Shown piece by piece: positions 12,938 through 21,502 of a stretch of DNA of 64,000 nt. Location of the stretch: contig NZ_CCAE010000006.1 in the NCBI RefSeq assembly GCF_000723405.1, positions 137,001 through 201,000 of the forward strand, in the 5' to 3' direction. The notes beneath the pieces were generated by a model. That model made no database searches. It was not told the origin of the DNA and saw only the letters and a list, made by a program, of their open reading frames with translations. How positions within the stretch are numbered: position 1 is the stretch's first letter; every line of letters begins with the position of its first letter. Both the position numbers and the translations under genes were made by a program. Origin of the DNA: Hydrogenophaga intermedia (lineage in GTDB: Bacteria; Pseudomonadota; Gammaproteobacteria; Burkholderiales; Burkholderiaceae_C).

Positions 12938-14433
12938 TCCAGGCCCTCCTCGACCAGTTCGGCCGCGCGCAGCAACGCGCGCGCCTTGTGCTCGGTTTCC
13001 CTCCACTCCATCTCGGGCACCGAATCGGCCACCACACCAGCCGCTGCCTGCACGTACAGCACCTGGTCCTTCACGATGGCCGTGCGGATGGCAATGGCCA
13101 CGTCCATGTCGCCCGCGTAGCTGAGGTAGCCGCAGGCGCCGCCGTAGATGCCGCGCTTGACCGGCTCGAGCTGGTCGATGAGTTCCATGGCGTGCACCTT
13201 GGGTGCGCCCGTGAGCGTGCCGGCGGGGAAGGTGGCCCTGAGTACGTCCATGTTGGTCATGCCATCGTTGAGGATGCCCTCGACGTTGCTCACGATGTGC
13301 ATCACGTGGCTGTAGCGCTCTACCGCGAAGGCCTCGGTCACCTTCACGCTGCCGATCTTTGCGATGCGGCCGATGTCGTTGCGCGCGAGGTCGATCAGCA
13401 TCACGTGCTCGGCGCGCTCCTTGGGGTCGTTGACAAGCTCGACCTCGGTGGCTTTGTCCCTCTCGGTCGTGGCGCCGCGCGGGCGCGTGCCGGCCAAGGG
13501 GCGGATGGTGATCTTCTGCCCCTCTTCCGTGTGCTCCTGGCGCACCAGGATCTCCGGGCTCGCCCCCACCACGTGGAAGTCGCCGAAGTGGTAGTAGTAC
13601 ATGTAGGGCGAGGGGTTGAGCGAGCGCAGCGCACGGTACAGCGACAACGGCGACTCCGTGTAGCGCTTCTGAATGCGCTGGCCCACCTGCACCTGCATGA
13701 AGTCACCCGCGGCGATGAGCTCCTTGGCGCGCTCCACGGCCGCCAGGTAGTCGGCCTTGGCGAAACCGCGCTCGGCCGGATGGTGCTGGGTGGGTTTGAC
13801 CTGCGGCGCGCTGACCGAGTACTTCAGCGCCTCCTTCAGCTCGCGCAGGCGCTTCTTGGCAGCGCTGTAGGCCTCCGGCTGGCCTGGGTCGGCGTAGACG
13901 ATGAGGTAGAGCTTGCCCGAGAGGTTGTCGATGACCGCGAGTTCTTCGCACTGCAGCAGCAGGATGTCGGGACAGCCCAGGGTGTCGGGCGGGCAGCCGG
14001 CTTGCAGCTTCTTCTCCACGTAGCGCACCGCGTCGTAGCCGAAGTAGCCGGCCAGGCCGCCGCAGAAACGCGGCAGGCCCGGGCGCAGCGCCACCTTGAA
14101 GCGCTGCTGGTAGGCGGCGATGAAGTCCAGCGGGTTGCCGTGCGCGGTTTCGACCACTTCGCCATCGCGCACCACCTCGGTCTTCGCCTCGGCGCCGAAG
14201 CCGCTGGCACGCAGCAGGGTGCGAGCGGGCAGGCCGATGAAGCTGTAGCGGCCGAAGCGCTCGCCGCCCACCACCGATTCCAGCAGGAAGCTGTGGCGGC
14301 CGTCGCCGCGCCCATGGGCGAGCTTGAGATAGAGGGAGAGCGGGGTTTCGAGGTCGGCGAAGGCCTCGAGCATCAGCGGGATGCGGTTGTAGCCCTGCTG
14401 GGCGAGGCTCTTGAATTCCAGTTCGGTGATCAT
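12934..14433 (-). CDS. trpE: Anthranilate synthase component I
   Basis: Converts chorismate to anthranilate using ammonia from TrpG. It has 499 residues. The N-terminal LLES element typical of tryptophan feedback sites occurs in the segment [19 protein letters not shown] near residue 47. Chorismate-binding motifs are [39 protein letters not shown] and YLSYAGDMD. First gene of the trp run, it sits 20 bases downstream of a GC-rich hairpin in a 237-base leader with a candidate leader peptide. The GGAACG before the ATG is a weak ribosome-binding site. Confidence 0.97.
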   Translation of the reverse strand: MITELEFKSLAQQGYNRIPLMLEAFADLETPLSLYLKLAHGRGDGRHSFLLESVVGGERFGRYSFIGLPARTLLRASGFGAEAKTEVVRDGEVVETAHGNPLDFIAAYQQRFKVALRPGLPRFCGGLAGYFGYDAVRYVEKKLQAGCPPDTLGCPDILLLQCEELAVIDNLSGKLYLIVYADPGQPEAYSAAKKRLRELKEALKYSVSAPQVKPTQHHPAERGFAKADYLAAVERAKELIAAGDFMQVQVGQRIQKRYTESPLSLYRALRSLNPSPYMYYYHFGDFHVVGASPEILVRQEHTEEGQKITIRPLAGTRPRGATTERDKATEVELVNDPKERAEHVMLIDLARNDIGRIAKIGSVKVTEAFAVERYSHVMHIVSNVEGILNDGMTNMDVLRATFPAGTLTGAPKVHAMELIDQLEPVKRGIYGGACGYLSYAGDMDVAIAIRTAIVKDQVLYVQAAAGVVADSVPEMEWRETEHKARALLRAAELVEEGLE

Positions 14434-14583
14434 GTTCGTTCCATCCGTCCGGGGCCGCCGCGAAGCGGTGGGGGCAGGCGGCCGGGGGTTCCATCGGTCC
14501 GGCAGGCGAGCTGCCGGGGGGCGCTGCGGGCGGCGGAGGCGCTCAGGCGCCGGGCCGGTCTCCGCGGGGGGAGGGGTGCACGT
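14434..14583 (-). promoter_or_regulatory. GC-rich structured leader of trpE, candidate attenuator region
   Basis: Between a small Trp-containing ORF and trpE the RNA can form several strong stems. One is a 7-bp hairpin with arms 14499-14505/14511-14517. Another is a 7-bp outer stem (14453-14459/14477-14483) that ends 19 bases from the trpE start. A 5-bp stem with a 4-base loop near 14544-14557 lies between them and the small ORF. No U-run is visible, so control could act through Rho or by masking the trpE start. The whole 14434-14825 gap holds only these leader elements and the two divergent promoters. Confidence 0.4.
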
Positions 14584-14667
14584 TCAGGCTGGCTTGCGCC
14601 AGGGCCAGGCTCCCCCGCCATGGAGGCGCGGCAGTGAGCCGAGGGTGAGCGTGCAGGGACGAAACAT
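14584..14667 (-). CDS. Candidate trp leader peptide (Trp-Pro-Trp)
   Basis: Small frame of 27 codons ending ...GGAWPWRKPA then TGA, positioned 150 bp upstream of trpE on the same strand. The two TGG codons are separated by one Pro codon close to the 3' end, as expected for a ribosome-mediated attenuator, where stalling at Trp codons selects alternative RNA folds. A perfect CTGGC-GCAA-GCCAG hairpin overlaps the second Trp codon. No Shine-Dalgarno precedes the ATG, and the candidate promoter puts the transcript start only a few bases ahead, so translation would be near leaderless. This is a prediction, not a recognised trpL. Confidence 0.5.
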   Translation of the reverse strand: MFRPCTLTLGSLPRLHGGGAWPWRKPA

Positions 14668-14676
14668 GGTGCGCGC

Positions 14677-14685
14677 ACTATATCA
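14677..14685 (-). promoter_or_regulatory. Extended -10 promoter candidate for trp genes
   Basis: The minus strand reads TG-A-TATAGT, an extended -10 box. An adenine seven bases downstream (14670) would be the start point. The -35 region is weak, as tolerated by extended -10 promoters. It gives a leader of about 237 bases before trpE. Confidence 0.45.
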
Positions 14686-14825
14686 AAGCGCCACGACAAA
14701 GCCGCCGGGCCGTGCAGCGGATCACGCCGCCAAGCTTTCGTTCTAGAGCCTTACCCGCTGGACCGGCACCGCCGTCGCTGGGAGAATTCCAAAATCGAAC
14801 GATCGTTCACTTTTCTGAGTCCGAC

Positions 14826-15431
14826 ATGTTTCAGACGCGTTTGCACACGCTGGCTGCGGCCGGCGCTTTTTTTGTCTGCTGGTCGGCCGGGGCCGCCACC
14901 ATCGACGTGGCCGGCGTGCCGCTGGAGGAGCGGGTCACCGTTGCCGGCAGCCCACTGGTGCTCAATGGCGCGGGCGTGCGCTACAAGGCCGTGTTCCAGG
15001 TCTACACGGCAGGCCTCTACCTCACGGCCAAGGCCGACACCACGGAGGGCGTGCTGAGCAACAGCGGCCCCAAGCGCATCACCGTCACCATGCTGCGCGA
15101 TATCGACGCCGCCGAACTCGGCAAGCTGTTCTCGCGCGGCATGGAGGACAACATGGACCGCGCGGCCTTCTCCAAGCTGATCCCGGGCGTGCTGCGCATG
15201 AGCCAGATCTTTGCAGCCCACAAAAAGCTGAACAAGGGCGACACCTTCACGGTGGATTGGGTGCCCGGCACGGGGTCGGTGCTGACCGTGCGCGGCCAGG
15301 TCGAGGGTGAGCCGTTCAAGGAGCCAGCGTTCTTCGACGCCCTCATGCGCATCTGGCTGGGTCCCAAGCCGGCCGACTGGCAGCTCAAGGACGCGCTGTT
15401 GGGCAAAGCCCGCACGGGCAACCGCCCATGA
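14826..15431 (+). CDS. Secreted chalcone-isomerase-like protein
   Basis: Product of 201 residues with a signal peptide (hydrophobic residues about 5-22 ending SAGAATID) and the bacterial chalcone isomerase-like fold: GVRYKAVFQVYTAGLYL, then SNSGPKRITVTMLRD, and a C-terminal segment FFDALMRIWLGPKPAD. Bacterial members are periplasmic and of unknown role; no flavonoid chemistry is implied. The ATG at 14826 is chosen because the signal peptide begins there; the frame is open earlier. It is divergent from trpE and followed by another exported protein. Confidence 0.85.
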   Translation: MFQTRLHTLAAAGAFFVCWSAGAATIDVAGVPLEERVTVAGSPLVLNGAGVRYKAVFQVYTAGLYLTAKADTTEGVLSNSGPKRITVTMLRDIDAAELGKLFSRGMEDNMDRAAFSKLIPGVLRMSQIFAAHKKLNKGDTFTVDWVPGTGSVLTVRGQVEGEPFKEPAFFDALMRIWLGPKPADWQLKDALLGKARTGNRP

Positions 15432-15537
15432 CGGACTGAGCGCCGGCCATCCCCCAAAACGGCACCGCCGCGCGACGGGCGGCGACATCCTGGGTACGGT
15501 ATGGGGTTTTCCTCGTCACCGAAGGCACCCGAAAACC

Positions 15538-16659
15538 ATGCTCCGTCGACAAGTCCTCCAGGCCGCCGCGATCGGCGCCGTCCCGCTGCTGGCCCGCGCC
15601 CAGGAATCCGGCGACATCGTGGTCGCCCACATCGGACCCTTCACCGTTCTGCCCGCGCCGGACGCCAGGGAGTTGCACGAGGGCGCACAGGCCGCCTTCG
15701 CCGACATCAACGGCAAGGGCGGCATCGCGGGCCGCAAGGTGGAGTTGCTCCGGCTGGACGACGCCTACTCCTTCGACGGCTTCAAGGCCCGGCTGGCGGA
15801 GGCCATGCCGCGCAAGCCGCTGGCGCTGCTGTCGCCGCTGGGCTCGGTCACGCTCAAGCAGATGCTGGACACGAAACTGCTCGACCAGACAGACGTGGTC
15901 GTCATCAACGCGGTGCCCGGCGCGGCCGTGCTGCGCGAGCCCGGACACCCGCGGTTGTTCCACATCCGCGCCGGCGACGACCAGCAGATCGCCAAGATCG
16001 TGTCGCACGCCCAGGCGCTGAACATCAAATCCATGGGCGTGCTGTACCAGAACATTCCCATGGGCTCCTCGGGCCTGGCCTCGGCCAAGGCGGCCGCGCA
16101 GGGCACGGGAATGGAGGTCATCGGGGCGGAGTCGGGCACGGACGTGGCCGAACTCGCGAAGGCGGCCCAGCAGATCGCCGCGAAGAACCCGCACTCGGCC
16201 ATGGTCATCGGCGCGCCCAAGTTCATGGGCCAGGGCGTGGCCGCGCTGCGCGCTGCCGGCGTGTCGCAGCAGCTGTTCACGCTGTCCTATCTGCCGGCGC
16301 CTGCCCTCAAGGCCCTGGCCAGCAGCGGCGCGCGCGGCGTGGGCATCGCACAGACCTTTCCCAACCCGAACGGCTCCAACACGCCGCTGCAGCGCCTCTT
16401 CAAGGCCGCCATGCAGCGTGCGCACCCCGAGCTCAAGACTTACACGCCGTTCCACCTCGAGGGCTACGTGAGCGCGCAGATCTTTGCCGAAGCGGCGCGC
16501 CGAGCCCGGCCGCTGACGCCCGCCGGGCTCACCGACGCCCTGCATCGCATGGGGGAAATCGACTTCGGCGGCTTCCGCGTGGACTTCAGCAAGGGCAACG
16601 AAGGCAGCCAGTGGGTGGACATCGGCGTGGCCACCGCCGAGGGCCGCCTGCTCTACTGA
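15538..16659 (+). CDS. ABC transporter substrate-binding protein, branched-chain amino acid type
   Basis: Periplasmic binding protein of the Peripla_BP_6/LivK class, 373 residues. The signal peptide MLRRQVLQAAAIGAVPLLARAQ carries an Arg pair. The mature part has GAQAAFADINGKGGIAGRKVELLRLDD, the classical first-lobe opening, and a C-terminal segment about residues 320-370 typical of the family. No permease or ATPase gene is adjacent, so its partner must be elsewhere, or it may act as a sensor-type binding protein. Its stop overlaps the gph stop on the opposite strand by 7 bp. Confidence 0.88.
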   Translation: MLRRQVLQAAAIGAVPLLARAQESGDIVVAHIGPFTVLPAPDARELHEGAQAAFADINGKGGIAGRKVELLRLDDAYSFDGFKARLAEAMPRKPLALLSPLGSVTLKQMLDTKLLDQTDVVVINAVPGAAVLREPGHPRLFHIRAGDDQQIAKIVSHAQALNIKSMGVLYQNIPMGSSGLASAKAAAQGTGMEVIGAESGTDVAELAKAAQQIAAKNPHSAMVIGAPKFMGQGVAALRAAGVSQQLFTLSYLPAPALKALASSGARGVGIAQTFPNPNGSNTPLQRLFKAAMQRAHPELKTYTPFHLEGYVSAQIFAEAARRARPLTPAGLTDALHRMGEIDFGGFRVDFSKGNEGSQWVDIGVATAEGRLLY

Positions 16660-17324
16660 AGGCGGGCAAGTAACTCGTCGAGCCGGTCGAGGTAGGCGTC
16701 GGCGTCCACGCCGCGCACCGGCTCGCCGTGGTTGTAGCCGTAGGTCACCAGCGCCACCGGGCAGCCGGCGGCGCGCGCCGCCAGGGCGTCGTTGAGCGAG
16801 TCCCCCACCATCAGCGTGTGCGGGGGCTCGCTGCCCAGGGCCTTGCAGGTCTCGATCAGGGGCAAAGGATCGGGCTTGCTGCGCGCGAAACTGTCGCCAC
16901 CGAACACCTGCGAGAAGAAGGGCGCCAGACCCTTGGCCTGAAGCAGCTCGCGCGCGAACGCCAGGGGCTTGTTGGTGACGCAGGCCAGGGGCAAGCCGCG
17001 CTCGCGCAGGGCCCGCAGGCCTTCGTCCACGCCGGCATAGACCTCGCTGTGCGCGCCATTGGTGGCGGCGTAGTGCCGCTGGTAGATCGCCCAGGCCTCG
17101 TCCAGCCGCTCCTGCGCGCCCGCGCCATCCAGCCCGCCATGCACCAGCGCCGACCGGATCAGGTGCATCGAGCCCTTGCCCACCATGCGCTCGATGTCGG
17201 CCCGGACCACCACCGGACGGCCCAGTTCGCGCAGCGTGGCATTGAGCGTAACGTCGAAATCGCCCAGCGTGTCGACCATCGTGCCATCCAGGTCCACGAT
17301 GGCCGCGCGGATGCCCCGCAGCAT
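16653..17324 (-). CDS. gph: Phosphoglycolate phosphatase
   Basis: HAD-superfamily phosphatase removing phosphate from 2-phosphoglycolate. It has 223 residues. Motif I is VDLDGTMVDT (nucleophile Asp), motif II CVTNKP, motif III KPDPLP and motif IV GDSLNDALAARAAG. Its ATG shares one base with the rpe stop (TGATG). The rpe-gph pair commonly precedes trpEGDC in Betaproteobacteria; here two genes on the opposite strand separate them from trpE. Confidence 0.95.
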   Translation of the reverse strand: MLRGIRAAIVDLDGTMVDTLGDFDVTLNATLRELGRPVVVRADIERMVGKGSMHLIRSALVHGGLDGAGAQERLDEAWAIYQRHYAATNGAHSEVYAGVDEGLRALRERGLPLACVTNKPLAFARELLQAKGLAPFFSQVFGGDSFARSKPDPLPLIETCKALGSEPPHTLMVGDSLNDALAARAAGCPVALVTYGYNHGEPVRGVDADAYLDRLDELLARLQ

Positions 17325-18001
17325 CAAGACAGCGCGGCGCGCATCTGGTCGATGACGCCCTTGTAGTCGGGTTTGCCGAAGATGGCGCTGCCGGCCACGA
17401 AGGTGTCGGCACCCGCGTCGGCCACGCGGCGGATGTTGTCGGGCTTGATGCCGCCGTCCACCTCCAGCCGGATGTCCCGGCCGCTGGCCTCGATGCGGCG
17501 ACGCGCGTCCTCGATCTTGCGCAGCGCCGAGTCGATGAAGCCCTGGCCGCCGAAGCCGGGGTTGACGCTCATGATGAGGATGAGGTCGATGTCGTCGATC
17601 AGCCAGTCCAGCACATCCAGCGAGGCCGCCGGGTTGAAGGTGAGGCCTGCCTTGACGCCACGCGCCTTGATGGCCTGCACGCTGCGGTGGGCGTGGGTGC
17701 TCGCATCGGGGTGGAAGCTGATCAGGTCGGCGCCAGCGTCGGCGAAGGCCTGGGCCAGCGCGTCCACCGGCTGCACCATCAGGTGCACATCGATGGGCAC
17801 CGGCGTGCCGTCGGGCGTTTTCGCGTGCGGCTTGAGTGCCTGGCACACCATGGGCCCGAAGGTGAGGTTGGGCACGTAGTGGTTGTCCATCACGTCGAAG
17901 TGAATCCAGTCGGCGCCGGCGGCCACCACCTGGCGCACCTCTTCGCCCAGGCGGGCGAAATCGGCGGAAAGGATGGAGGGGGCGATGCGGTAGGTGGTCA
18001 T
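17324..18001 (-). CDS. rpe: Ribulose-phosphate 3-epimerase
   Basis: Interconverts ribulose-5-phosphate and xylulose-5-phosphate. It is a TIM barrel of 225 residues. Diagnostic motifs are [33 protein letters not shown] (metal ligands His and Asp), [18 protein letters not shown] and LEVDGGI. Translation is coupled to gph by TGATG. The start [14 protein letters not shown] is conserved; the frame is open another 33 codons but runs toward the divergent apaG. Confidence 0.97.
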   Translation of the reverse strand: MTTYRIAPSILSADFARLGEEVRQVVAAGADWIHFDVMDNHYVPNLTFGPMVCQALKPHAKTPDGTPVPIDVHLMVQPVDALAQAFADAGADLISFHPDASTHAHRSVQAIKARGVKAGLTFNPAASLDVLDWLIDDIDLILIMSVNPGFGGQGFIDSALRKIEDARRRIEASGRDIRLEVDGGIKPDNIRRVADAGADTFVAGSAIFGKPDYKGVIDQMRAALS

Positions 18002-18080
18002 GGCGGGCAAGGGCGAGAGCGAAGGCCGGCATTGTCTCAGGCCTCGCCGGCGGTCGCAGCCCGCGGGTAACATGCCGGCC

Positions 18081-18485
18081 ATGCCCAAGTACCTCTTCAC
18101 CTGCGAGGCCGAGCCGCAATACCTGAGCGAGCAATCCGCGCCCGAGGAGGAGCTCTACGCCTTCGCGTACACCATCACCATCACCAACCACGGAGAGGCC
18201 ACCGCGCAACTCATCGCGCGGCACTGGATCATCGAGGACGCGCACGGCCACACCGAGGAGGTGAAGGGCCTGGGTGTGGTGGGCCATCAGCCGCTGCTGC
18301 GCCCAGGCGAGTCCTTCCAGTACACCAGTGGCACCCGCCTGCGCACGCCCACCGGCGCCATGCGCGGCAGCTTCTTCTGCGTGGCCGAGGACGGCGAGCG
18401 CTTCGAGGCAGCCGTGCCCGAATTCGCCCTGCGCGCGGGCGGCAGCGGCGCCAGCGACGCCCCGTCCTCTCGCGTGCTGCACTGA
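18081..18485 (+). CDS. apaG: ApaG-domain protein (Co2+/Mg2+ efflux-associated)
   Basis: ApaG/DUF525 protein of 134 residues with an immunoglobulin-like beta fold. It shows [64 protein letters not shown] signature pieces; the glycine-rich [11 protein letters not shown] turn is diagnostic. It is somewhat longer than the usual 125 residues, with a Ser/Ala-rich tail. In enterics apaG mutants are affected in cobalt tolerance, but molecular function is unclear. It is transcribed divergently from rpe. An ATG at 18072 adds three residues and is an alternative start. Confidence 0.93.
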   Translation: MPKYLFTCEAEPQYLSEQSAPEEELYAFAYTITITNHGEATAQLIARHWIIEDAHGHTEEVKGLGVVGHQPLLRPGESFQYTSGTRLRTPTGAMRGSFFCVAEDGERFEAAVPEFALRAGGSGASDAPSSRVLH

Positions 18486-18505
18486 GCGGCATCCCCAGGG
18501 CCCGC

Positions 18506-20506
18506 ATGGACCTGCAAGAGCTCCTCGACTCGATGGCGCCCGAGGCGCCGCTGGCGCAACGCCACCTGTGGCTCGCCAACGCCCTGGCCTGGGTGCGCGG
18601 CGACGCGCTCGACGTGGCCGCCGCGATCTCTCGCGTGCGCCTGTTCGTCGGCGCGCTCGAGAACGACGCCGCCCTGCGCGAGCGCTGGCACGCCTGGCTG
18701 CGCGCCTTCGTGGCGGGCGTGGACATCACCCCCCTGCTGGCCGACTTCGGCTTCGCACCGCGCACCGCCTTCCTGAGCGAGCTGGGCCACCGCCTGCGCC
18801 GCAAGCTGCTGCCCGGCACGCCCGAGACGCGCGACCTCGCCGAGCTGTTCTCGCTGCTGCTCCCCTCGCCCTTCGACGTGCGCTGGATCAAGGCGCTGGA
18901 CACCGCCACGCTGGGGCGCCTGGCCGTGCTCACCCCCGAGCGCGGCACGCAGGTGTGGAACGAGTCGCTGATGGACGCGTTGACCTTCTGCACCAGCCAG
19001 GTCAGCGCCACCGGCTTCGCCTCCGAGATCCGCATCCGCATGTCGGCCGAGGCGCAGGCCGAACGCCCCTTTCACGAGCTGCCCAGCGTGTTCGAGGCGC
19101 TGCGGCGCGAGGTGCGCGTGCACGGCCCGCGCAGCGCCGAAGCTGACCAGGCCGCCGACCGCCTGCGCGAGCAGCTCGACGCCTGCCGACACGCCGCCTA
19201 CACGGTCTACCACCACCTCGAGGAACACGGCGTGTCGGTGGGCATCGTGTTCCGCCTGCGCCAGTTGCGCGAGCGCATCGTGCGCATCAAGCAATTGCTG
19301 GACTGCCTGCTGGCCGATCAACCGGGCCGCGCCAACGCCGCGCTGCTGGCCGACCTGGTCCAGGTCGGCATCGAAAACCGCAGCGTGCGCGCGCTCATCG
19401 CCGCCAGCTCGCACCTCACCGCCGCCAAGGTGGCCGAGCGCAGCGCCGAGAGCGGCGAGCACTACATCACCCGCAACGCGGCCGAGTACAAGGAAATGCT
19501 CGGCAAGGCCGCAGGCGGCGGCTTCGTGCTCGGCTTCACCACCTGGATCAAGTTCGCGCTCTATGGCCTGGGGCTCTCGGCCTTCTGGGGCGGCTTCGCG
19601 GCCGGCTTCAACTACGCTGCCTGCTTCGTGCTCATCATGCTGCTGCAGTGGACGGTGGCGACCAAGCAACCCGCCGTGACCGCACCGGCCATGGTGGCCA
19701 AGCTGCGCGACATCAAGGCCACCGGCGCGGTGCGCCGCTTCATCGACGAGGTCGCGAACCTGTTCCGCTCGCAGATCGCGGCCATCCTGGGCAACGTGGG
19801 CATGGTGGTGCCCACGGTGCTGCTGATCAGCGCGCCGCTGCTGTTCCTCACGGGCGAGGCCATGATCGGCCCCGAGCAGGCGCAACATGTGCTGCACAGC
19901 CTGCACCTGCTGGGGCCCACGGCGCTCTTCGCCGCCTTCACCGGTGTGCTGCTGTTCGCCAGCAGCATCGTCGCGGGCTGGTTCGAGAACTGGTTCGTCT
20001 TCCACAAGCTCGACTCGGCCATCACGCACAACCCGCGCTTCACGCGCGCGCTGGGCCGCGAACGCGCCGCGCGCTGGGCCATGTTCGCGCGAGCCAACGT
20101 CTCGGGCCTGGCGGCCAACATCTCGCTGGGCTTCATGCTGGGCCTGGTGCCGGTGTTCGCGCAGTTCTTCGGCCTGGGGCTGGACGTGCGCCACGTCACC
20201 CTCTCTGCCGGCCAGCTCACGGCCGCCGGCTTCGCACTCGGGCTCGACGTGCTGCGCGAGCCCGCCTTCTGGTGGGCCGTGGCCGGTGTGCTGGTGGTGG
20301 GGCCGCTGAACCTCACGGTGAGCTTCTACCTGGCCTTCCGCCTGGCGCTGCGGGCGCAGGCCATCAGCACCGGCAACCGCCAACTCATCCGCGTGGCCAT
20401 GCGCCGGCGCCTGCGCGCGGCACCGCTGAGTTTCCTGCTGCCACCGCGCGCGCGGCCCGACAGCGGCGACGATGGTGATGCCACCGCGCCTTCCGCGCAT
20501 GGGTGA
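18506..20506 (+). CDS. Large membrane protein of the Gcr/SpcA family (COG4389)
   Basis: Protein of 666 residues in the family usually labelled site-specific recombinase Gcr. About residues 1-320 are soluble, helix- and Arg-rich; residues about 335-600 carry around six hydrophobic spans (GFVLGFTTWIKFALYGLGLSAFWGGF, AACFVLIMLLQW, GMVVPTVLLISAPLLFL, ALFAAFTGVLLFASSIVAGW, GFMLGLVPVFAQFFGLGL, AFWWAVAGVLVVGPLNLTVSFY). No tyrosine or serine recombinase catalytic motif is visible, so the inherited name looks wrong and an inner-membrane role is more likely. It begins 20 bp after apaG, and its end overlaps thiL by 8 bp. Confidence 0.85.
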   Translation: MDLQELLDSMAPEAPLAQRHLWLANALAWVRGDALDVAAAISRVRLFVGALENDAALRERWHAWLRAFVAGVDITPLLADFGFAPRTAFLSELGHRLRRKLLPGTPETRDLAELFSLLLPSPFDVRWIKALDTATLGRLAVLTPERGTQVWNESLMDALTFCTSQVSATGFASEIRIRMSAEAQAERPFHELPSVFEALRREVRVHGPRSAEADQAADRLREQLDACRHAAYTVYHHLEEHGVSVGIVFRLRQLRERIVRIKQLLDCLLADQPGRANAALLADLVQVGIENRSVRALIAASSHLTAAKVAERSAESGEHYITRNAAEYKEMLGKAAGGGFVLGFTTWIKFALYGLGLSAFWGGFAAGFNYAACFVLIMLLQWTVATKQPAVTAPAMVAKLRDIKATGAVRRFIDEVANLFRSQIAAILGNVGMVVPTVLLISAPLLFLTGEAMIGPEQAQHVLHSLHLLGPTALFAAFTGVLLFASSIVAGWFENWFVFHKLDSAITHNPRFTRALGRERAARWAMFARANVSGLAANISLGFMLGLVPVFAQFFGLGLDVRHVTLSAGQLTAAGFALGLDVLREPAFWWAVAGVLVVGPLNLTVSFYLAFRLALRAQAISTGNRQLIRVAMRRRLRAAPLSFLLPPRARPDSGDDGDATAPSAHG

Positions 20507-21467
20507 GTTCGAGCTGATCGCACGCCACTTCACGCGCGCCGCGCCCGCCGGCGGCGCCGTGGTGCTGGGCGTGGGCGACGACTGCGCCCTGTTGCAGCCC
20601 ACGCCGGGCCACCAGCTCGCCATCAGCAGCGACATGCTGGTCGAGGGCCGACACTTCTTCGCCGGTGCCGAGCCCGAGGCCCTGGGCCACAAGGCGCTCG
20701 CCGTCAACCTGTCTGACCTGGCCGCCATGGGCGCGCGCCCGCTGGGCTTCACGCTGGCGCTGGCTCTGCCCGCGGCCGACGAGGCCTGGCTCGCGCCCTT
20801 CGCGCGCGGGCTGTTGGCCTTGGCCGATGCACAGGCCTGCCCGCTGGTGGGCGGCGACACCACGCGCGGGCCGCTCACCATCAGCCTCACCGTGTTCGGC
20901 GAGGTGCTCCCCGGACGCGCCCTGCGCCGCAACGCCGCGCGTGCGGGCGACGACTTGTGGATCAGCGGGCGCACGGGCGAAGCGCGCCTGGCCCTGGCCT
21001 TGCGGCGCGGCGAGCCCTGGGCGCGGGGCGATCTGGCCGAGGTGCAGGAGCGCATGGACCGGCCCATGCCGCGCCTGGCCCTGGGCCAGGCCCTGGCCGC
21101 CACCGAGGGCGTGCGCGCCGCGCTGGACGTCAGCGATGGCCTGCTCGGCGACCTCGGTCACATCCTCAAGGCCAGCGGCGTGGGCGCCGAGATCGAGACC
21201 GCAGCCCTGCCGCTGGCGCCCGCACTGCGCGCACTGGACGATCAGCACCGGCTCGACTGCCTGCTGGCCGGGGGCGATGACTACGAGCTGCTGTTCACCG
21301 CCGACGCATCGGCGCACGAGGCGGTGCTCGCCGCCGGCACGGCAAGCGCCACCGCCGTCACCTGCATCGGGCGAATCACGCCGGCCGATGGCGGCATGCT
21401 GGTCCTGGACCGCGACGGCACCCCGCTCCCGCTCGCGCGGCACGGCTTCGATCACTTCGCCGACTGA
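20499..21467 (+). CDS. thiL: Thiamine-monophosphate kinase
   Basis: Phosphorylates thiamine monophosphate to the diphosphate cofactor. It has 322 residues from MGEFELIARHF. Motifs are VGDDCALLQP (metal and ATP), SSDMLVEGRHF, NLSDLAAMGARP, VGGDTTRG and DVSDGLLGDLGHI. The start overlaps the end of the preceding membrane-protein gene by 8 bp, implying coupling. The widespread neighbour pgpA lies 3.1 kb downstream, separated here by a regulator-transport-oxygenase insertion. Confidence 0.96.
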   Translation: MGEFELIARHFTRAAPAGGAVVLGVGDDCALLQPTPGHQLAISSDMLVEGRHFFAGAEPEALGHKALAVNLSDLAAMGARPLGFTLALALPAADEAWLAPFARGLLALADAQACPLVGGDTTRGPLTISLTVFGEVLPGRALRRNAARAGDDLWISGRTGEARLALALRRGEPWARGDLAEVQERMDRPMPRLALGQALAATEGVRAALDVSDGLLGDLGHILKASGVGAEIETAALPLAPALRALDDQHRLDCLLAGGDDYELLFTADASAHEAVLAAGTASATAVTCIGRITPADGGMLVLDRDGTPLPLARHGFDHFAD

Positions 21468-21502
21468 GGCGACGTGCACGCCGCCGGCGATAGGATGCGC
21501 CC

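Noticed and set aside
18287-21103. 938-codon frame on the minus strand
   Set aside because: Antisense to the Gcr-family gene and thiL; low-complexity Ala/Arg/Gln composition, as expected for GC-rich antisense frames.
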